Assembly: GCA_019639175.1 (NCBI GenBank)
Contig: JAHBSK010000008.1
Coordinates: forward strand, 1 to 64,000
From: Acidobacteriota bacterium
GTDB taxonomy: Bacteria; Acidobacteriota; Blastocatellia; Pyrinomonadales; Pyrinomonadaceae
DNA: 64,000 nt
Direction of reading: 5' to 3'
Numbering within the stretch: the stretch's first letter is position 1; every line of letters starts with the position of its first letter. The position numbers were made by a program, and so were the translations under genes. Below are positions 1 to 10,163 of this stretch, one piece after another. The notes beneath the pieces were generated by a model. That model did not search any database. It saw only the letters and a program-made list of their open reading frames with translations, and was not told where the DNA came from.

Positions 1-639
1 GGTGAACTCGACCGAATCGGGGACAGCTATGCCCGATCCGCCCGGAACAGTCCAGCTGATCTCTTCGATCAACCCAAGGCTGTTGTATGTATTGTGTGTC
101 GCCGCGCCTCTTGCATCCACAACCGATGAGATGCTGTCGTCAGCGTTGTAGTTGTAAGTGGTAAAGGCCGGATCGTCCTCATCGTCCATCTGTTCGGGAC
201 GGTGAGATGTTTTCAATCTTCCATGACCGTCATAGGTCATTGTCGTGTCCTGAAATGTTCCGCTCGATGTGTTTCCGGCGTATTGGCGTGATAATGTCAC
301 CTGATCCCGCCCGTTGAACGTGTTTACGACCGTCGAATACGGGTCTGTTCCTGCTCCGTCCAGGTCCCATTGCTCCACCTTTTTGGTGCGGCCAAGTATA
401 TCCTCATATACCTTCTGCGTCTTCCGGCCTTCCGTGAGCGTCCCTGCAACGTTGTATGCCGTCGCGTATTCACTCCTGATCGTCGTCACAAGCCCGCCAG
501 CACATCCACAGCCCTCGTATGAAAAGAACACGTCCGTCTGATCAGAATGGATCTTTCTGATGGTCCGTCCCATCCAGTCATACACATATCCCATCCAGTC
601 ATACACATAGATGTCATACAGCCAACCGCATGATGCCAT
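1..639 (-). pseudogene. Orphan RHS core cassette, cut by the left window edge
   Basis: The minus-strand frame is open from about 639 to the window edge and encodes RHS/YD-repeat sequence (YDWMGR, YEGCGCAGG, YDGHGRLKT, FNGRDQ). It is a divergent copy of an internal stretch of the large RHS gene at 1259-7561. The only upstream Met (639) has no visible ribosome binding site and falls mid-domain, so this looks like a displaced, untranslated cassette rather than a gene with its own start. An 18-20 bp tandem duplication near 570-609 repeats the peptide YDWMG. Orphan cassettes downstream of an RHS toxin gene are known to supply replacement tips by recombination; that role is inferred here. It may continue as a longer gene to the left. 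Confidence 0.75.
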
Positions 640-662
640 ATCGAAGTTGGAAATCCAATATG

Positions 663-1244
663 TTAATTTCCCTTTGACATTCTAACCTCGATTAAATGAT
701 CAGCTTCTTTATCAGGTGTATAGAGAAAACGAGTGCGGTGGTTAGTGCTAGTGAATTCTGCCCTGAAATATCCAATATCCGGAGGGAAATACTCTGAATA
801 TTTTTCATCAATGATCTTCTGACCTTCCTCCGAAGTCATTAAATTTGGAAGTAATGGATGCTTATCTCGTTTTATTTTCCACCCCAACATTTCCTTGTCT
901 GTAAAAACAATTATTGTCAAAAATGAGGTCTTTTCTTTCGATCCAAGGTGCCGAAACAGTTTAGTGAGGTTGTCTTTAGAGAAATTACGCTCGTCCATAT
1001 ATATATATATTGTTGCCGAAGACAATGTTCGCTGCTTATTTTCCATCCGTTCAACTATTTCAAATGGAAAATCTAGTCCTCGTTCCGACTGGTCTGAGGA
1101 TTGTGCCGTTGCATCCGCAAAAAACGATGCTACAACAATCAACCCTAGAAAGCATAAATAGATTTGGCGTGGAAACCTTCCGACATGCGATAGGCTGTGC
1201 CGATATAAATATCGGCCAATCGATATCTTCGTTAATCTAAACAT
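663..1244 (-). CDS. Small exported protein, candidate RHS immunity or partner protein
   Basis: This 193-residue protein has an N-terminal hydrophobic segment around residues 28-46 preceded by basic residues (signal peptide or anchor), ending near an AxA-like site (ATAQ). The remainder is charged and without a family I recognise. The start is preceded by an AGGAGCG ribosome binding site. It begins 15 bp after the stop of the RHS giant gene and precedes the orphan RHS cassette, which is the usual position of the cognate immunity gene in RHS loci. Its base composition is more AT-rich than the RHS core, as is typical of the variable tip-immunity segment. The immunity role is positional inference only. 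Confidence 0.6.
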   Translation of the reverse strand: MFRLTKISIGRYLYRHSLSHVGRFPRQIYLCFLGLIVVASFFADATAQSSDQSERGLDFPFEIVERMENKQRTLSSATIYIYMDERNFSKDNLTKLFRHLGSKEKTSFLTIIVFTDKEMLGWKIKRDKHPLLPNLMTSEEGQKIIDEKYSEYFPPDIGYFRAEFTSTNHRTRFLYTPDKEADHLIEVRMSKGN

Positions 1245-1258
1245 ATGAAACGCTCCTT

Positions 1259-4200
1259 TTACTTGTTTTTACAATCCCTAGCAATCCATGCGTCGATAGC
1301 ATTTAAAGCAGCGGTCTCCCACAATCTATCGTTCCTACGCCTGTAACTTTTTCTATAGGCTTCAATAAACTCAGGCGCCGCATATGGGTTCGCATGAGGA
1401 GGTATCACCGGTTCACTGTATTCAATTCCCAGAGCCTCCGCAGCCCGTGCATGAGTATTTTGTCCTGTTAATATGTGGGCCACAAGCTCATGAAATACCG
1501 TCTTCCCCCTTTCCTCAGGAGTTGAATTAAAGTGACTCTCGAAAAAATAGACTTTGCGATTGGCAATATCCGCATGAGCTAGACTGGCCCGAGACAATTC
1601 CCTTAAAGTGGTGGGTGCAAACTCCGGAGAAGTAATTCCAAGTTCAACGGTCGATTTATCCAACAACCCCGAATTAACCCCCGCATCTATAAGTGAAACA
1701 TTCGATAAAAGAATGTCAATCGGATTGTCTTGATCACGTGGATCAACTACTCCATAAAACTCCCCAGCTAAATCGTATATGAATTTGTGGCAATTCCGTT
1801 TCTGTTTTAGCAGCTCATCCAAATCATCCCTAAAACCAGGCCGTTGTTGCGGCAGGAAAATGTTGCCTGGACTTATGAACAAATCCCAATGGGTCTGTGT
1901 GGAAACAATGGAACGTCCGTCATCGGACATTATGTGCATCTGGGTCCGGAGATAGCGGTAGCGATTCCTCAAACTTGCTTCCAGCTGCATTGAGCCTGGC
2001 ATACGGCTGTTGACATAGATCGTTACGTTTTCAGGACCTGTCGTTGAACCTATCACAAAATCGATATGTGCGCATGGCATTGGAGATCCATTCCAAAGGC
2101 AGCCGTCTTCCGGCCGAGTTACGTCACCGGCGAACTTGAACTGCGTGAGGCCAGGGTTGATGATGTCGTCCCAGTCAGGGTCATTGAGCGGGATAGAGCC
2201 GCCAAGAGGATCATATTCAACATGTGTCGGCGAATCCTCCGCATAGCCGCCGTAATTGCCGGTCGAGGCGATCTTGCTGTAGCTGCCTGTCACCGTGTCC
2301 TCATGCCGCCAGTAAACTCCCGGCGTCTCCCATATCACACGCTGTTCAGCCAGCACTCCCGACCCGCCATACACGAACGTCACCTTCTTTTCGGCCTCTT
2401 CGTCCAGTTTGGTCACTATCTGTCCGTTCAGCACTGATGACCGGACATAATACTCCGTTGACGTGATAGTGCCGGAGTTGCTCGTGGGGAAAGTGCTGAA
2501 CCAGTCATTCGTGTCCACACGCTTTACACTAAGCCCGTCTCCGTCATAGGTCTGTGCGATGGTCTGTGTCTGATCCAGATTAGGAGACGGCACCGCCTGA
2601 TACCATCTCATCACCGTTTCGTGGTTCCGACCCGCTGCGTCGAACCGCCATCGCTCGTATTTGTTCATGGCCGTCGTTTTGTCCACGATATTCCCGGCCT
2701 TGTCGTATATCTCGTTCCCGCTGTCCTTTCTGCCATTTGTATAAGTCGCCCAGAACGATGTTTCCTCACCCCAGATATTGTTCGTCCGATGGGTCATGTT
2801 CCCGAACGCATTATATGCGATCACCTGAGCAAATGGTTTCTCCATCTCACTGTGATTGTCCAGCTTTTCTCCCGAAGTGCTGCTAGCCAGCCTTCCGACA
2901 TTATTGAACTTATAGTTCTGGTCAAAACCGGAATCAACCAGATTATTGACCTTCTTTATGTTTCCGTCCTTGAAATACTCATACGTCGCTCTTCGCACAT
3001 ATCCGCCGCCTTGCACTGTTGATGTCGCCTGATAGGCCGACACGCGTAGGGCATCGTCATAATCATACGAGATGGTCGAACTGTCGCCGCTTCCGTAGGT
3101 CATTTCCCTGATACCGCCGAACGCACGATATTCAATGCCGCTTGCATATGTCGAGACGCCCGCATAGGTGGAGCCTGTAATACTCGTTGTTCGTCCCGTC
3201 TTGTCGTCAGCGTAATTTATCACATCACCAAAAGGATCGGTTATGCTTTTCAGCTTGCCTGATATTTGGTAGGTGTAGGATAGCGTAAAGTTGCCTGTGA
3301 CGCCCGAAAATGTCTTTGTCTCTGAGGTCAGTCTTGACAGCGGATCGTAAGCATAACTCTTCGTTCCGCTTCCGTCCGTCATTAACGTCCTGTTTCCGAG
3401 GTCGTCATACTCGAAACTCACGTCCGGAACATCGGCAATGGTCGTGTAACCGGGCTGTGTTCCCGGCGGGTCGTAGGCTATCTCCACAAGCAGCGGCCGC
3501 TTTTCCGCCAGATAGGGATTACCATAGGTGTATGTTATCATCGCCCCGCGCGGATCGGTCACGGTCGCGATGCTGTCATCCCCATTGTATGTCCATGTCG
3601 TTAGAGTGCCGTTCTCCTCTATCGGGTTGTGGCGCGTCTTCAGCCTTCCGTGACCGTCATAGGTCATTGTGGTCGTCTGCGTAAGTTCGGCGTCTTCGTC
3701 GGTCTGTTCCACCAGCAATTCCTGATCGCGGCCATTGAAGGTCATCTCCGTCGTAAGAAATGGCGAAGTTCCGTCCCATTTGAATGTCTGTGTTTTCCAT
3801 ACTCTGCCCAGTATGTCCTGATACGACTTCTGTTTTCGACGAGTATCTCCTGTTGTGTCGGTTCGGGGCACAAGCGGTCCCTGTACTGTTGTCACAAGCC
3901 CTCCGGCACACCCGCAACCTTCGTAGCTTATCAACGTGTCCTTGCCGTCGCTGCCAGTGGAATCCGACGGGATCGTTCTTATCGGCCTCCCCATCCAATC
4001 GTATTCCTGTTCATTCCAGAGCCATCCTCGCGTCAGATCATCTCCGTCAGGATCCCATCCTGAATCTATTTCCGTCGGAACGGAGGCCCTTATTGCGCGG
4101 CCAAGAATGTCGTATTCCGTAATCGACCCGCTGTAACCACCCTCGCTTCCCGGATGCTCTATCCGGCTCATTCTGGCCCTTCCCACGCCGTCCGTCCAGC

Positions 4201-7200
4201 TTTCGCTCAGAACCTCGTCATTTGCGTCCGGCCCATTAGAGTTCGTGTCAATGATCGTGGAGAAGACCTTGCTATGAACGCCATTCGTCGGATACTCATA
4301 CCTCGTATATGCCTGCTCGGCCGTATCCACATACACCGAGTTCTTTTGAAGCCTTCCGATGCTGTCAAATATCCTCTTTGTCGTTTTTCCGTCAGCCTGT
4401 CCCGCCGGCGCAGGGCTGGTCGCTTCTACATTCGCTCCAATGTCGAACCTGTATGTGACAGTGGAATAGTTATTTGCAGGATCGTAAACCTTTGTCGGAT
4501 AAGCGAACGTTCCCGGGGTGGATTCGTCGTTGAAGGCATCCGTGTATTCCAGCCTCACCTTGCGGCCCAGCGGGTCAAGCCTCGCCACCAGCGAACCCGC
4601 AATGTCATACCGCATCGTCGTCGTCACCGGCGAGCTTTGCGACAAAACATCATGCCTTGTCACCGAGGTCAGATTCCCGCGTCCGACAATAAACTCTTCA
4701 TCGTAATCTTCCGTGTCATGGCGAATGGGAGCGATCACCTGATTCGCCTCTTCGTCAAACTCGTCCTCGTCATAGCCGTATGTCACCTTTGACCACAGCA
4801 CATCGCTCCCGTCCTTCAGGCGCACTTCCTCCGGTAATCCGACTATGCGGCGTGTCGTGTAAGCCGAGTCCAGATTATAGTCCGTCTGCTGTTTCTTGAG
4901 AACGGTTGAAAGATCGCTGTCATAAACACGCACTTCCTCAACAAGGCCAAACACCGATACCGCGGGACTTCCGGCCATCAGATAGTCGATCTGCGTCTTT
5001 TTGGTGTTCGTCGTATCGCCGACGCGGGTTTCCACTACTCGCGGGTTTGTCTTTATGCCCGCACCTGTATCATCCTGCGTCCAGTCCGTCCACGTCCAAC
5101 GTTGACTTCCCACACTTCCATCCATTGTGGGCTTTGCAATGTCTTCAGTTGCAAGAACAAGGCCTTCCTTCCAGCCCGACTCTCCGTACCATACCTTTGC
5201 GACCGCATCATATGGATGGTTCTCCATCTCGATCTCGATCAACGTGCCTGTTCCGGTAAGGCTTCCCGGCAGTGAAAAAGAACTGCTCGGCGTCCGCGTA
5301 AACTCCATCTTTATCTCCTGCGGATTGCCGTATTGATCGGTGTTAAAGTTCGCCGTCTTTGTCCATGTCGTAGTGAATCTCGGAACGTCCTCCTGATCTG
5401 CCGCCGGTGTCTGAAGATCGGTGCGAACCAGGTTCAGCAGATCGTCATTGGGTGCGTGGTTGGCTATCCTCCATACCTGCGCGTAGTCGTTATAGGTGAA
5501 CTTTGTGCTGCTCCCGTCCGCATAGGTCACCTTTTCCAGGGCTTTAACATAGGCGCCGTGTGTCGGGCCGACAACCGTCAGCCCTGGATCGAAGTCGGGC
5601 GTCACCGCAATGGTCACATACTCGAATTCGGCCCACGTATGGGTCGTATTGGAATCTGCACCGTTATTCGTCTTCCATGTCTGTGTGATAGATTCCGGAT
5701 AAACTCCGTTTACATAGTTGACATTGATCTCCCGTCCCAGCGTGTCGATCACTTTTTGCAGCAAACCCAATTCATCGTGTTCGACCGTTATATAGTTGCC
5801 GTTGCGGTCAAGTATCTGCGAAACCCTGTATGCTCCTCCACTCCATTCGTACTCCACCTGCGTTCCGTCTGTCCCTTTAACGGTTAGAGATACCTCCTCC
5901 ACAACCTGATTCGCATCGGGAGCGGCCTTAGCTTTTATCTGTAAATAGGAGGAATCATTTGTTTCAAAGGTATCGCTTGCCCCGATCTGTTTGAACTCAA
6001 TACGTTCACCGGACGGAGTAACCATAATGTATATCCAATAAGGAGATGTCACCAGACCCCCGGGAATGTAATATGCAGGCTCGATCGTCGGGAAACCGAA
6101 CCGGAACCCCGGACTGATGTTGTCCTGATTCGTATCAAAATATATTTCGGAACCCTGCTTTGTCCAGATAAGCGAGTTATAACTCATCCCAAATCCCGCA
6201 TCCAGCCCGGCGCGCCCCGGCAAACCGACAAGCGAGGTTCCCCACGCAAAATTCTGGGAATAGAGATTCGTGCCTCCTGTCGCGTTACGCGGCGTGAGTC
6301 GGGAATATGCCAGTTCGTAGGGAAAAATCGTTCCGCCGATCTGTTTTGTGAACGCCGATGGGACCGCCTTGTCGCCCGGAACCCCAAAACCATGGTAATG
6401 ATAGCTGTCGTCGTTGCTGTGAATGATATACCAGACACCCGTCGTCGGTCGCCATATTGCTATATCATCTATTCCGTCGCCGTCGTAATCGGCCGGAACG
6501 GGCTGATCGCCGTAATTTCCCCAGGTTTTGGCTCCATAGGATGGATAGGCTCCTCCATCACTGTTCAAGTAAAACCACGTACCGGTCGAAGGACGATAGA
6601 CAGCGGGATCGCTCCTTCCATCGCCGTTAAAATCCCCCGAAACGGGGATATCCGATGCAACTCCCCAGTTTACTCCAAAATATCCCTCGTTTGATCCCAT
6701 AATATGCCATGCACCAGTTGATGGGCGAAAAACGGCATAATCGGCTTTCCCGTCTCCATCATAGTCACCTACTACCGGTATGTCGGTAGAGGCTCCAAAT
6801 GCGGTTGAAACCGTACTGCTTGTTGTGCTTTGACGAATATACCAGGTGCCGTTCGATGGCCGCCACACCGCGAAGTCGGTTATATTGTCGCCATCGTAAT
6901 CCGCCGGAACGGGTATGTCTCCGGCCTGTCCAAAGGACACTGTTGAAGCGGAGCCTCCCGGGGTGGTCTTGTATGTCCATGTGCCGTCATTAAAAATGGC
7001 CGCATCTGTGGCTCCGCCTCCATTGAAGTCTCCGGCAACAAACCTTGTGCCTGCTCCGGTCATGTCGTAAACAAGATTCGAGCCGCCGCCGCTCGGAACG
7101 ATCTCGAACTCCGAAACGTTGGGCCGCCAGCGGCTGATATCGGCCTTCCCGTCCCCGTCAAAATCAAATGGTACTATGCCGGCAGGTTGAAATAATGCCT

Positions 7201-7561
7201 CTTCCGATGACTTTGTCTCTTCGATATCCTTTTCCACTGTTTTGCCAGTGTCGGACCTAAGAGCATTTGTCATCGTACTCACGGCATCTCCGGCGAAACT
7301 GAAAACAGCCATGGACGCGGACGAGATAGATGATATCCATGAAGATGTCTCATCTCGCGGGAAAATAAATGGGATTGGCGGGCGAGAAGGAATAGAAGGC
7401 CGCGACTGAAACCCACGCGTGTCTGCTCCCCTGACCGGTCCTGGAAGCAGCGCCATCGGCACCGCAAGCACGGAGATCAACAAAATGGAAGCGATCTTTA
7501 GCGATATGGAAAAAACTGCTGTGTTCCGACGGACAATGGCGGTGCGATCTTTACGGGGCAT
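1259..7561 (-). CDS. Giant secreted RHS/YD-repeat protein with FG-GAP repeats and HExxH C-terminal tip
   Basis: The protein is 2100 residues. The start at 7561 is chosen over an upstream Met at 7714 because an AGGAGTC ribosome binding site lies just before it and a signal peptide follows (hydrophobic stretch ending near VRGAD). Roughly residues 125-405 hold six or more FG-GAP/VCBS-like units with the calcium-binding pattern DxDGDGxxD and the phrase PADYDGDG. From about 600 to 1750 come RHS/YD repeats (YDxxGR, YDGHGRL, GRDQEL), the shell that encloses the toxic tip in known RHS proteins. The last 270 residues are unrelated to the core and contain HELVAH at about residue 2024, a zincin-type HExxH motif, so the tip may be a metallopeptidase. 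It probably acts as a surface or secreted contact-dependent toxin. Confidence 0.85.
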   Translation of the reverse strand: MPRKDRTAIVRRNTAVFSISLKIASILLISVLAVPMALLPGPVRGADTRGFQSRPSIPSRPPIPFIFPRDETSSWISSISSASMAVFSFAGDAVSTMTNALRSDTGKTVEKDIEETKSSEEALFQPAGIVPFDFDGDGKADISRWRPNVSEFEIVPSGGGSNLVYDMTGAGTRFVAGDFNGGGATDAAIFNDGTWTYKTTPGGSASTVSFGQAGDIPVPADYDGDNITDFAVWRPSNGTWYIRQSTTSSTVSTAFGASTDIPVVGDYDGDGKADYAVFRPSTGAWHIMGSNEGYFGVNWGVASDIPVSGDFNGDGRSDPAVYRPSTGTWFYLNSDGGAYPSYGAKTWGNYGDQPVPADYDGDGIDDIAIWRPTTGVWYIIHSNDDSYHYHGFGVPGDKAVPSAFTKQIGGTIFPYELAYSRLTPRNATGGTNLYSQNFAWGTSLVGLPGRAGLDAGFGMSYNSLIWTKQGSEIYFDTNQDNISPGFRFGFPTIEPAYYIPGGLVTSPYWIYIMVTPSGERIEFKQIGASDTFETNDSSYLQIKAKAAPDANQVVEEVSLTVKGTDGTQVEYEWSGGAYRVSQILDRNGNYITVEHDELGLLQKVIDTLGREINVNYVNGVYPESITQTWKTNNGADSNTTHTWAEFEYVTIAVTPDFDPGLTVVGPTHGAYVKALEKVTYADGSSTKFTYNDYAQVWRIANHAPNDDLLNLVRTDLQTPAADQEDVPRFTTTWTKTANFNTDQYGNPQEIKMEFTRTPSSSFSLPGSLTGTGTLIEIEMENHPYDAVAKVWYGESGWKEGLVLATEDIAKPTMDGSVGSQRWTWTDWTQDDTGAGIKTNPRVVETRVGDTTNTKKTQIDYLMAGSPAVSVFGLVEEVRVYDSDLSTVLKKQQTDYNLDSAYTTRRIVGLPEEVRLKDGSDVLWSKVTYGYDEDEFDEEANQVIAPIRHDTEDYDEEFIVGRGNLTSVTRHDVLSQSSPVTTTMRYDIAGSLVARLDPLGRKVRLEYTDAFNDESTPGTFAYPTKVYDPANNYSTVTYRFDIGANVEATSPAPAGQADGKTTKRIFDSIGRLQKNSVYVDTAEQAYTRYEYPTNGVHSKVFSTIIDTNSNGPDANDEVLSESWTDGVGRARMSRIEHPGSEGGYSGSITEYDILGRAIRASVPTEIDSGWDPDGDDLTRGWLWNEQEYDWMGRPIRTIPSDSTGSDGKDTLISYEGCGCAGGLVTTVQGPLVPRTDTTGDTRRKQKSYQDILGRVWKTQTFKWDGTSPFLTTEMTFNGRDQELLVEQTDEDAELTQTTTMTYDGHGRLKTRHNPIEENGTLTTWTYNGDDSIATVTDPRGAMITYTYGNPYLAEKRPLLVEIAYDPPGTQPGYTTIADVPDVSFEYDDLGNRTLMTDGSGTKSYAYDPLSRLTSETKTFSGVTGNFTLSYTYQISGKLKSITDPFGDVINYADDKTGRTTSITGSTYAGVSTYASGIEYRAFGGIREMTYGSGDSSTISYDYDDALRVSAYQATSTVQGGGYVRRATYEYFKDGNIKKVNNLVDSGFDQNYKFNNVGRLASSTSGEKLDNHSEMEKPFAQVIAYNAFGNMTHRTNNIWGEETSFWATYTNGRKDSGNEIYDKAGNIVDKTTAMNKYERWRFDAAGRNHETVMRWYQAVPSPNLDQTQTIAQTYDGDGLSVKRVDTNDWFSTFPTSNSGTITSTEYYVRSSVLNGQIVTKLDEEAEKKVTFVYGGSGVLAEQRVIWETPGVYWRHEDTVTGSYSKIASTGNYGGYAEDSPTHVEYDPLGGSIPLNDPDWDDIINPGLTQFKFAGDVTRPEDGCLWNGSPMPCAHIDFVIGSTTGPENVTIYVNSRMPGSMQLEASLRNRYRYLRTQMHIMSDDGRSIVSTQTHWDLFISPGNIFLPQQRPGFRDDLDELLKQKRNCHKFIYDLAGEFYGVVDPRDQDNPIDILLSNVSLIDAGVNSGLLDKSTVELGITSPEFAPTTLRELSRASLAHADIANRKVYFFESHFNSTPEERGKTVFHELVAHILTGQNTHARAAEALGIEYSEPVIPPHANPYAAPEFIEAYRKSYRRRNDRLWETAALNAIDAWIARDCKNK

Positions 7562-8490
7562 CTTGACTCCTTGGAAAGAAAATAGACCTCTACTGCAACA
7601 AAGTGTAGCGCCTTCCGGAACCATACAAGGTCCCGGCTTAAGAGTTCGGTTGTTTGGTTTTACTGCTGTTTGCTGAAAGGCGTGGGACTTACGATCTTCC
7701 TGGACAGACCGCACAGGGTGGAACGCCTTCCAACTCTTCCCGTGGCTCGTTTTGCGGGAATGTTAGGTTCTTTTGCATCAAATGTCAAGACTTTTAGAAA
7801 AACTTGTAGTTAGCACATAATATGTCCGGTGTATTTAGCAGAAGAAATCTCCGCTTTGAGCAAAGATCGATCCGCATTTTATTCCGGTGTGATTTCGATA
7901 CGCCGGGAACTCCGCCTAAATATATCTAAATGGTTCAAATCTGCACCAAAGATGGTTTATTTATGCACCAATATATTCAAAAATGAACCACTGGGATTTC
8001 AATAGACCTGCCATTTCGGATTTTTTACGAGATCAGCCGACTCACACCGAGATCACATACGGCTATTGTCTGGCTATATTTGTATGTTTCAAGAAGCACA
8101 CCCCGTTCATATTGCCAAATAGCTCTCTTTCGATCAGCGAGGCGCTCAACTCTCGGCACAGCTGCCCGAAACAAACAGACGCAAAGTATGTAGGATCATT
8201 TCGTGGATAGATATCGTGGCACGCATCTTGTTAATAACTGTTTCACCAGGGAATGTTTTGGAAATTATTCCACATTTTATGTTTAATGTTTTCGCAATAA
8301 ATTACTTTATAAACAACGTGACCGTTAACCTGATTTTTCCGGAGAACGATCCCGATATCGTAATGCGGGCTTTTATCTAAAACCCATAGAAGTTTGCTTG
8401 GTTACATTTGGAATCCTTTCTTTGGTTTCGATCGCATACTCCGGTCAAGTAATTTTCCGGTTAGGTTTTGTTGGATCATTTGCACGTAAC
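7562..8490. other. Long intergenic region with an NtrC-type relic
   Basis: About 930 bases separate the divergent RHS gene and the sigma-factor operon. I see no intact gene. On the minus strand near 8080-8170 a decayed stretch reads LSASLIERELFG, which resembles the segment between Walker A and the GAFTGA loop of sigma54-dependent activators. The rest is AT-rich and should hold both divergent promoters, but I cannot place them with confidence. Confidence 0.5.
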
Positions 8491-9195
8491 ATGAACCAAT
8501 TCACTTCTCAGTATATTGTTGAGTCCGAAACTAAACTGCGTGATAAACCACCACAAGATCCAAAGAGCAAGGAATATTCATTAATAGCTGCTTTTGCCCT
8601 CATACAGCGTATCTTGTGTGGTCGTCGTTTCAGGTTTCCGGAAGCCGATATCCCGGATGTCGCTCAGGAAGCGATCTTTCGTCTCTGGAAGTGGAGGGAA
8701 AGGCATCCCGAGAAAGCAAACGGTATGACAATGGTAGAATGGGATTCATATACCGCAAAGACCGCGCACAACGAGATAAACCGGTCTTTCTCAACTCGGA
8801 AAAGAGCGGGCGAAGTGCCGATCGATGAAGCATCCCTGATATCGACAAATACCGCCGAAGGAAGTTCCGGCGCGGAAATGGTCTCGCTTGTCAGGAATGT
8901 TTGGCAGGCAACTTGCAGGCTGAGTCTCTATCAGCGAAGAGCGCTGCTGCTCCACTCTTCGGATCTGATGATCTATTTCCTTGAGTTCGGAGTAAGTGAA
9001 ACAGCGATAGTCGAATCCCTTGAAGTAAGCAGTGAACAATGGCGGGATATTCTGGAAAGACTGCCCCTTTCCGATATTGAGATCGCGGAGATAGCGAGAC
9101 CGCATAAAAGGGATCGCGATCGGGAAGCAGCAAAGCGGGCGATCAGGAAGGCCAGGTTCGACGCACGACGAAAGCTAGGAAGGTTAAGAAAATGA
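8491..9195 (+). CDS. Sigma-70-like (ECF-like) regulator
   Basis: Taking the start at 8491, the protein has 234 residues; an upstream in-frame Met at 8398 would add a hydrophobic stretch unlike a sigma factor. Region-2-like features are visible in ADIPDVAQEAIFRLWKW (the typical D..Q..F..LW core of sigma region 2) followed by WDSYTAKTAHNEINRSF. The C-terminal half is less canonical, with helix-turn-helix-like ETAIVESLEVSSEQW and a basic tail rich in RKAR. It overlaps the next gene by 4 bp (ATGA), and that gene begins with a zinc-finger anti-sigma motif, so it probably controls this operon. It is divergent from standard ECF groups. Confidence 0.7.
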   Translation: MNQFTSQYIVESETKLRDKPPQDPKSKEYSLIAAFALIQRILCGRRFRFPEADIPDVAQEAIFRLWKWRERHPEKANGMTMVEWDSYTAKTAHNEINRSFSTRKRAGEVPIDEASLISTNTAEGSSGAEMVSLVRNVWQATCRLSLYQRRALLLHSSDLMIYFLEFGVSETAIVESLEVSSEQWRDILERLPLSDIEIAEIARPHKRDRDREAAKRAIRKARFDARRKLGRLRK

Positions 9196-10163
9196 CAAAC
9201 GAAGAACACCTGCAAATCTCAAATATCATCGCGTATCGCGAAAGGCGGCTTTCGGAGGAGGATCACACAATGGCGGCCCGGCACCTGCTCCGATGTGCCG
9301 ATTGCCGGGATCGGCTGCCGTTACCGACGCCGGATGAATTCTGGACATGCGTAACGGGTGGCGGTGAGCAGTTTACCGAAACAACCGGATGGGCCTCGAC
9401 GTGGAGTGCGATAAAAGAGTCGTTTGCAGCATTTAGGCAACCGGTCGTCAGGAACGCTGTTTTCGCGGGTCTTCTCTTGTTCGGCGTTATCGGCCTTTCA
9501 TTATTACTGATGACGCCGCAAGGCCCATCGGAAAACGATATGCTTATCGCAGCCGCCGGAGATAACCCTTCCCGCGAAACGATCCATTCCGAGAGACATG
9601 GAGAACCGATTCGCACTGGCACGGCAGATTCCGATGTTTCCGGTTCATCACCTGATTCAAATACTCGGCATTCCAAGGCAACCGATACTCGTCCGGCGAA
9701 GCCTGCCCAAGTCCCCGACCGGCAATTTTCTCGAAAACAGGCCGTTCGACCGAGATCCCGACCCCGACCCCCGCAAGTGGCGGAGAGTCGCGGGCAGTCG
9801 CAGTGCGGAGGACAGCAAACAGTCGGACTGTCCGTCAAACAAACCGACGAAGGCTTGCTGCTCAGGTGGGACAGAGTTCCCGGCGCCGTTCTGTACAACG
9901 TCTATCTGTCGGACCTCGATGAAAGACTGGTCGACAGCTTCGAGACCGCAGACGAGACCTCTTATCTGGTAAAAGCGGAACTGGTTAAAGAAACGATCTA
10001 TAGACTCCGGCTTATCGCAACTCTCAAGAGCGACGAACGGATAGTAAGCGAATCCCGGAATTTCAAAGTAAGCGATCTGACGCTCGAATCTAAATCCGTC
10101 GGAAACATCGGAAGCGGCAGGAGAACTTCGGCAACAGTTCGGTGCGCGGAGGTAAAGCAATGA
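9192..10163 (+). CDS. Membrane anti-sigma-like protein with zf-HC2 motif and fibronectin-like C-terminus
   Basis: The protein has 323 residues. The N-terminus carries HLLRCADCRDRLP, an HxxxCxxC zinc-binding motif of the zf-HC2 anti-sigma family. A single membrane helix lies at about residues 90-110 (AVFAGLLLFGVIGLSLLLM). A disordered Ser/Pro/Arg-rich linker leads to a C-terminal beta domain of about 90 residues (LLRWDRVPGAVLYNVYL) with the look of a fibronectin type III module, predicted outside the cytoplasm. The gene is translationally coupled to the sigma factor. The layout suggests a sensor that holds the sigma factor at the membrane and releases it after an external signal, which is inference from the family. 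Confidence 0.75.
   Translation: MTNEEHLQISNIIAYRERRLSEEDHTMAARHLLRCADCRDRLPLPTPDEFWTCVTGGGEQFTETTGWASTWSAIKESFAAFRQPVVRNAVFAGLLLFGVIGLSLLLMTPQGPSENDMLIAAAGDNPSRETIHSERHGEPIRTGTADSDVSGSSPDSNTRHSKATDTRPAKPAQVPDRQFSRKQAVRPRSRPRPPQVAESRGQSQCGGQQTVGLSVKQTDEGLLLRWDRVPGAVLYNVYLSDLDERLVDSFETADETSYLVKAELVKETIYRLRLIATLKSDERIVSESRNFKVSDLTLESKSVGNIGSGRRTSATVRCAEVKQ

Noticed and set aside
1259..7714. Many plus-strand ORFs (for example near 4154-4792 and 5333-5887) opposite the RHS gene
   Set aside because: They lack ribosome sites and conserved motifs and arise from the GC-rich codon pattern of the long minus-strand RHS gene.
7983..8210. Plus-strand ORF of 75 codons before the sigma operon
   Set aside because: No ribosome site or domain; the opposite strand shows an NtrC relic, so this is more likely a shadow of decayed DNA.
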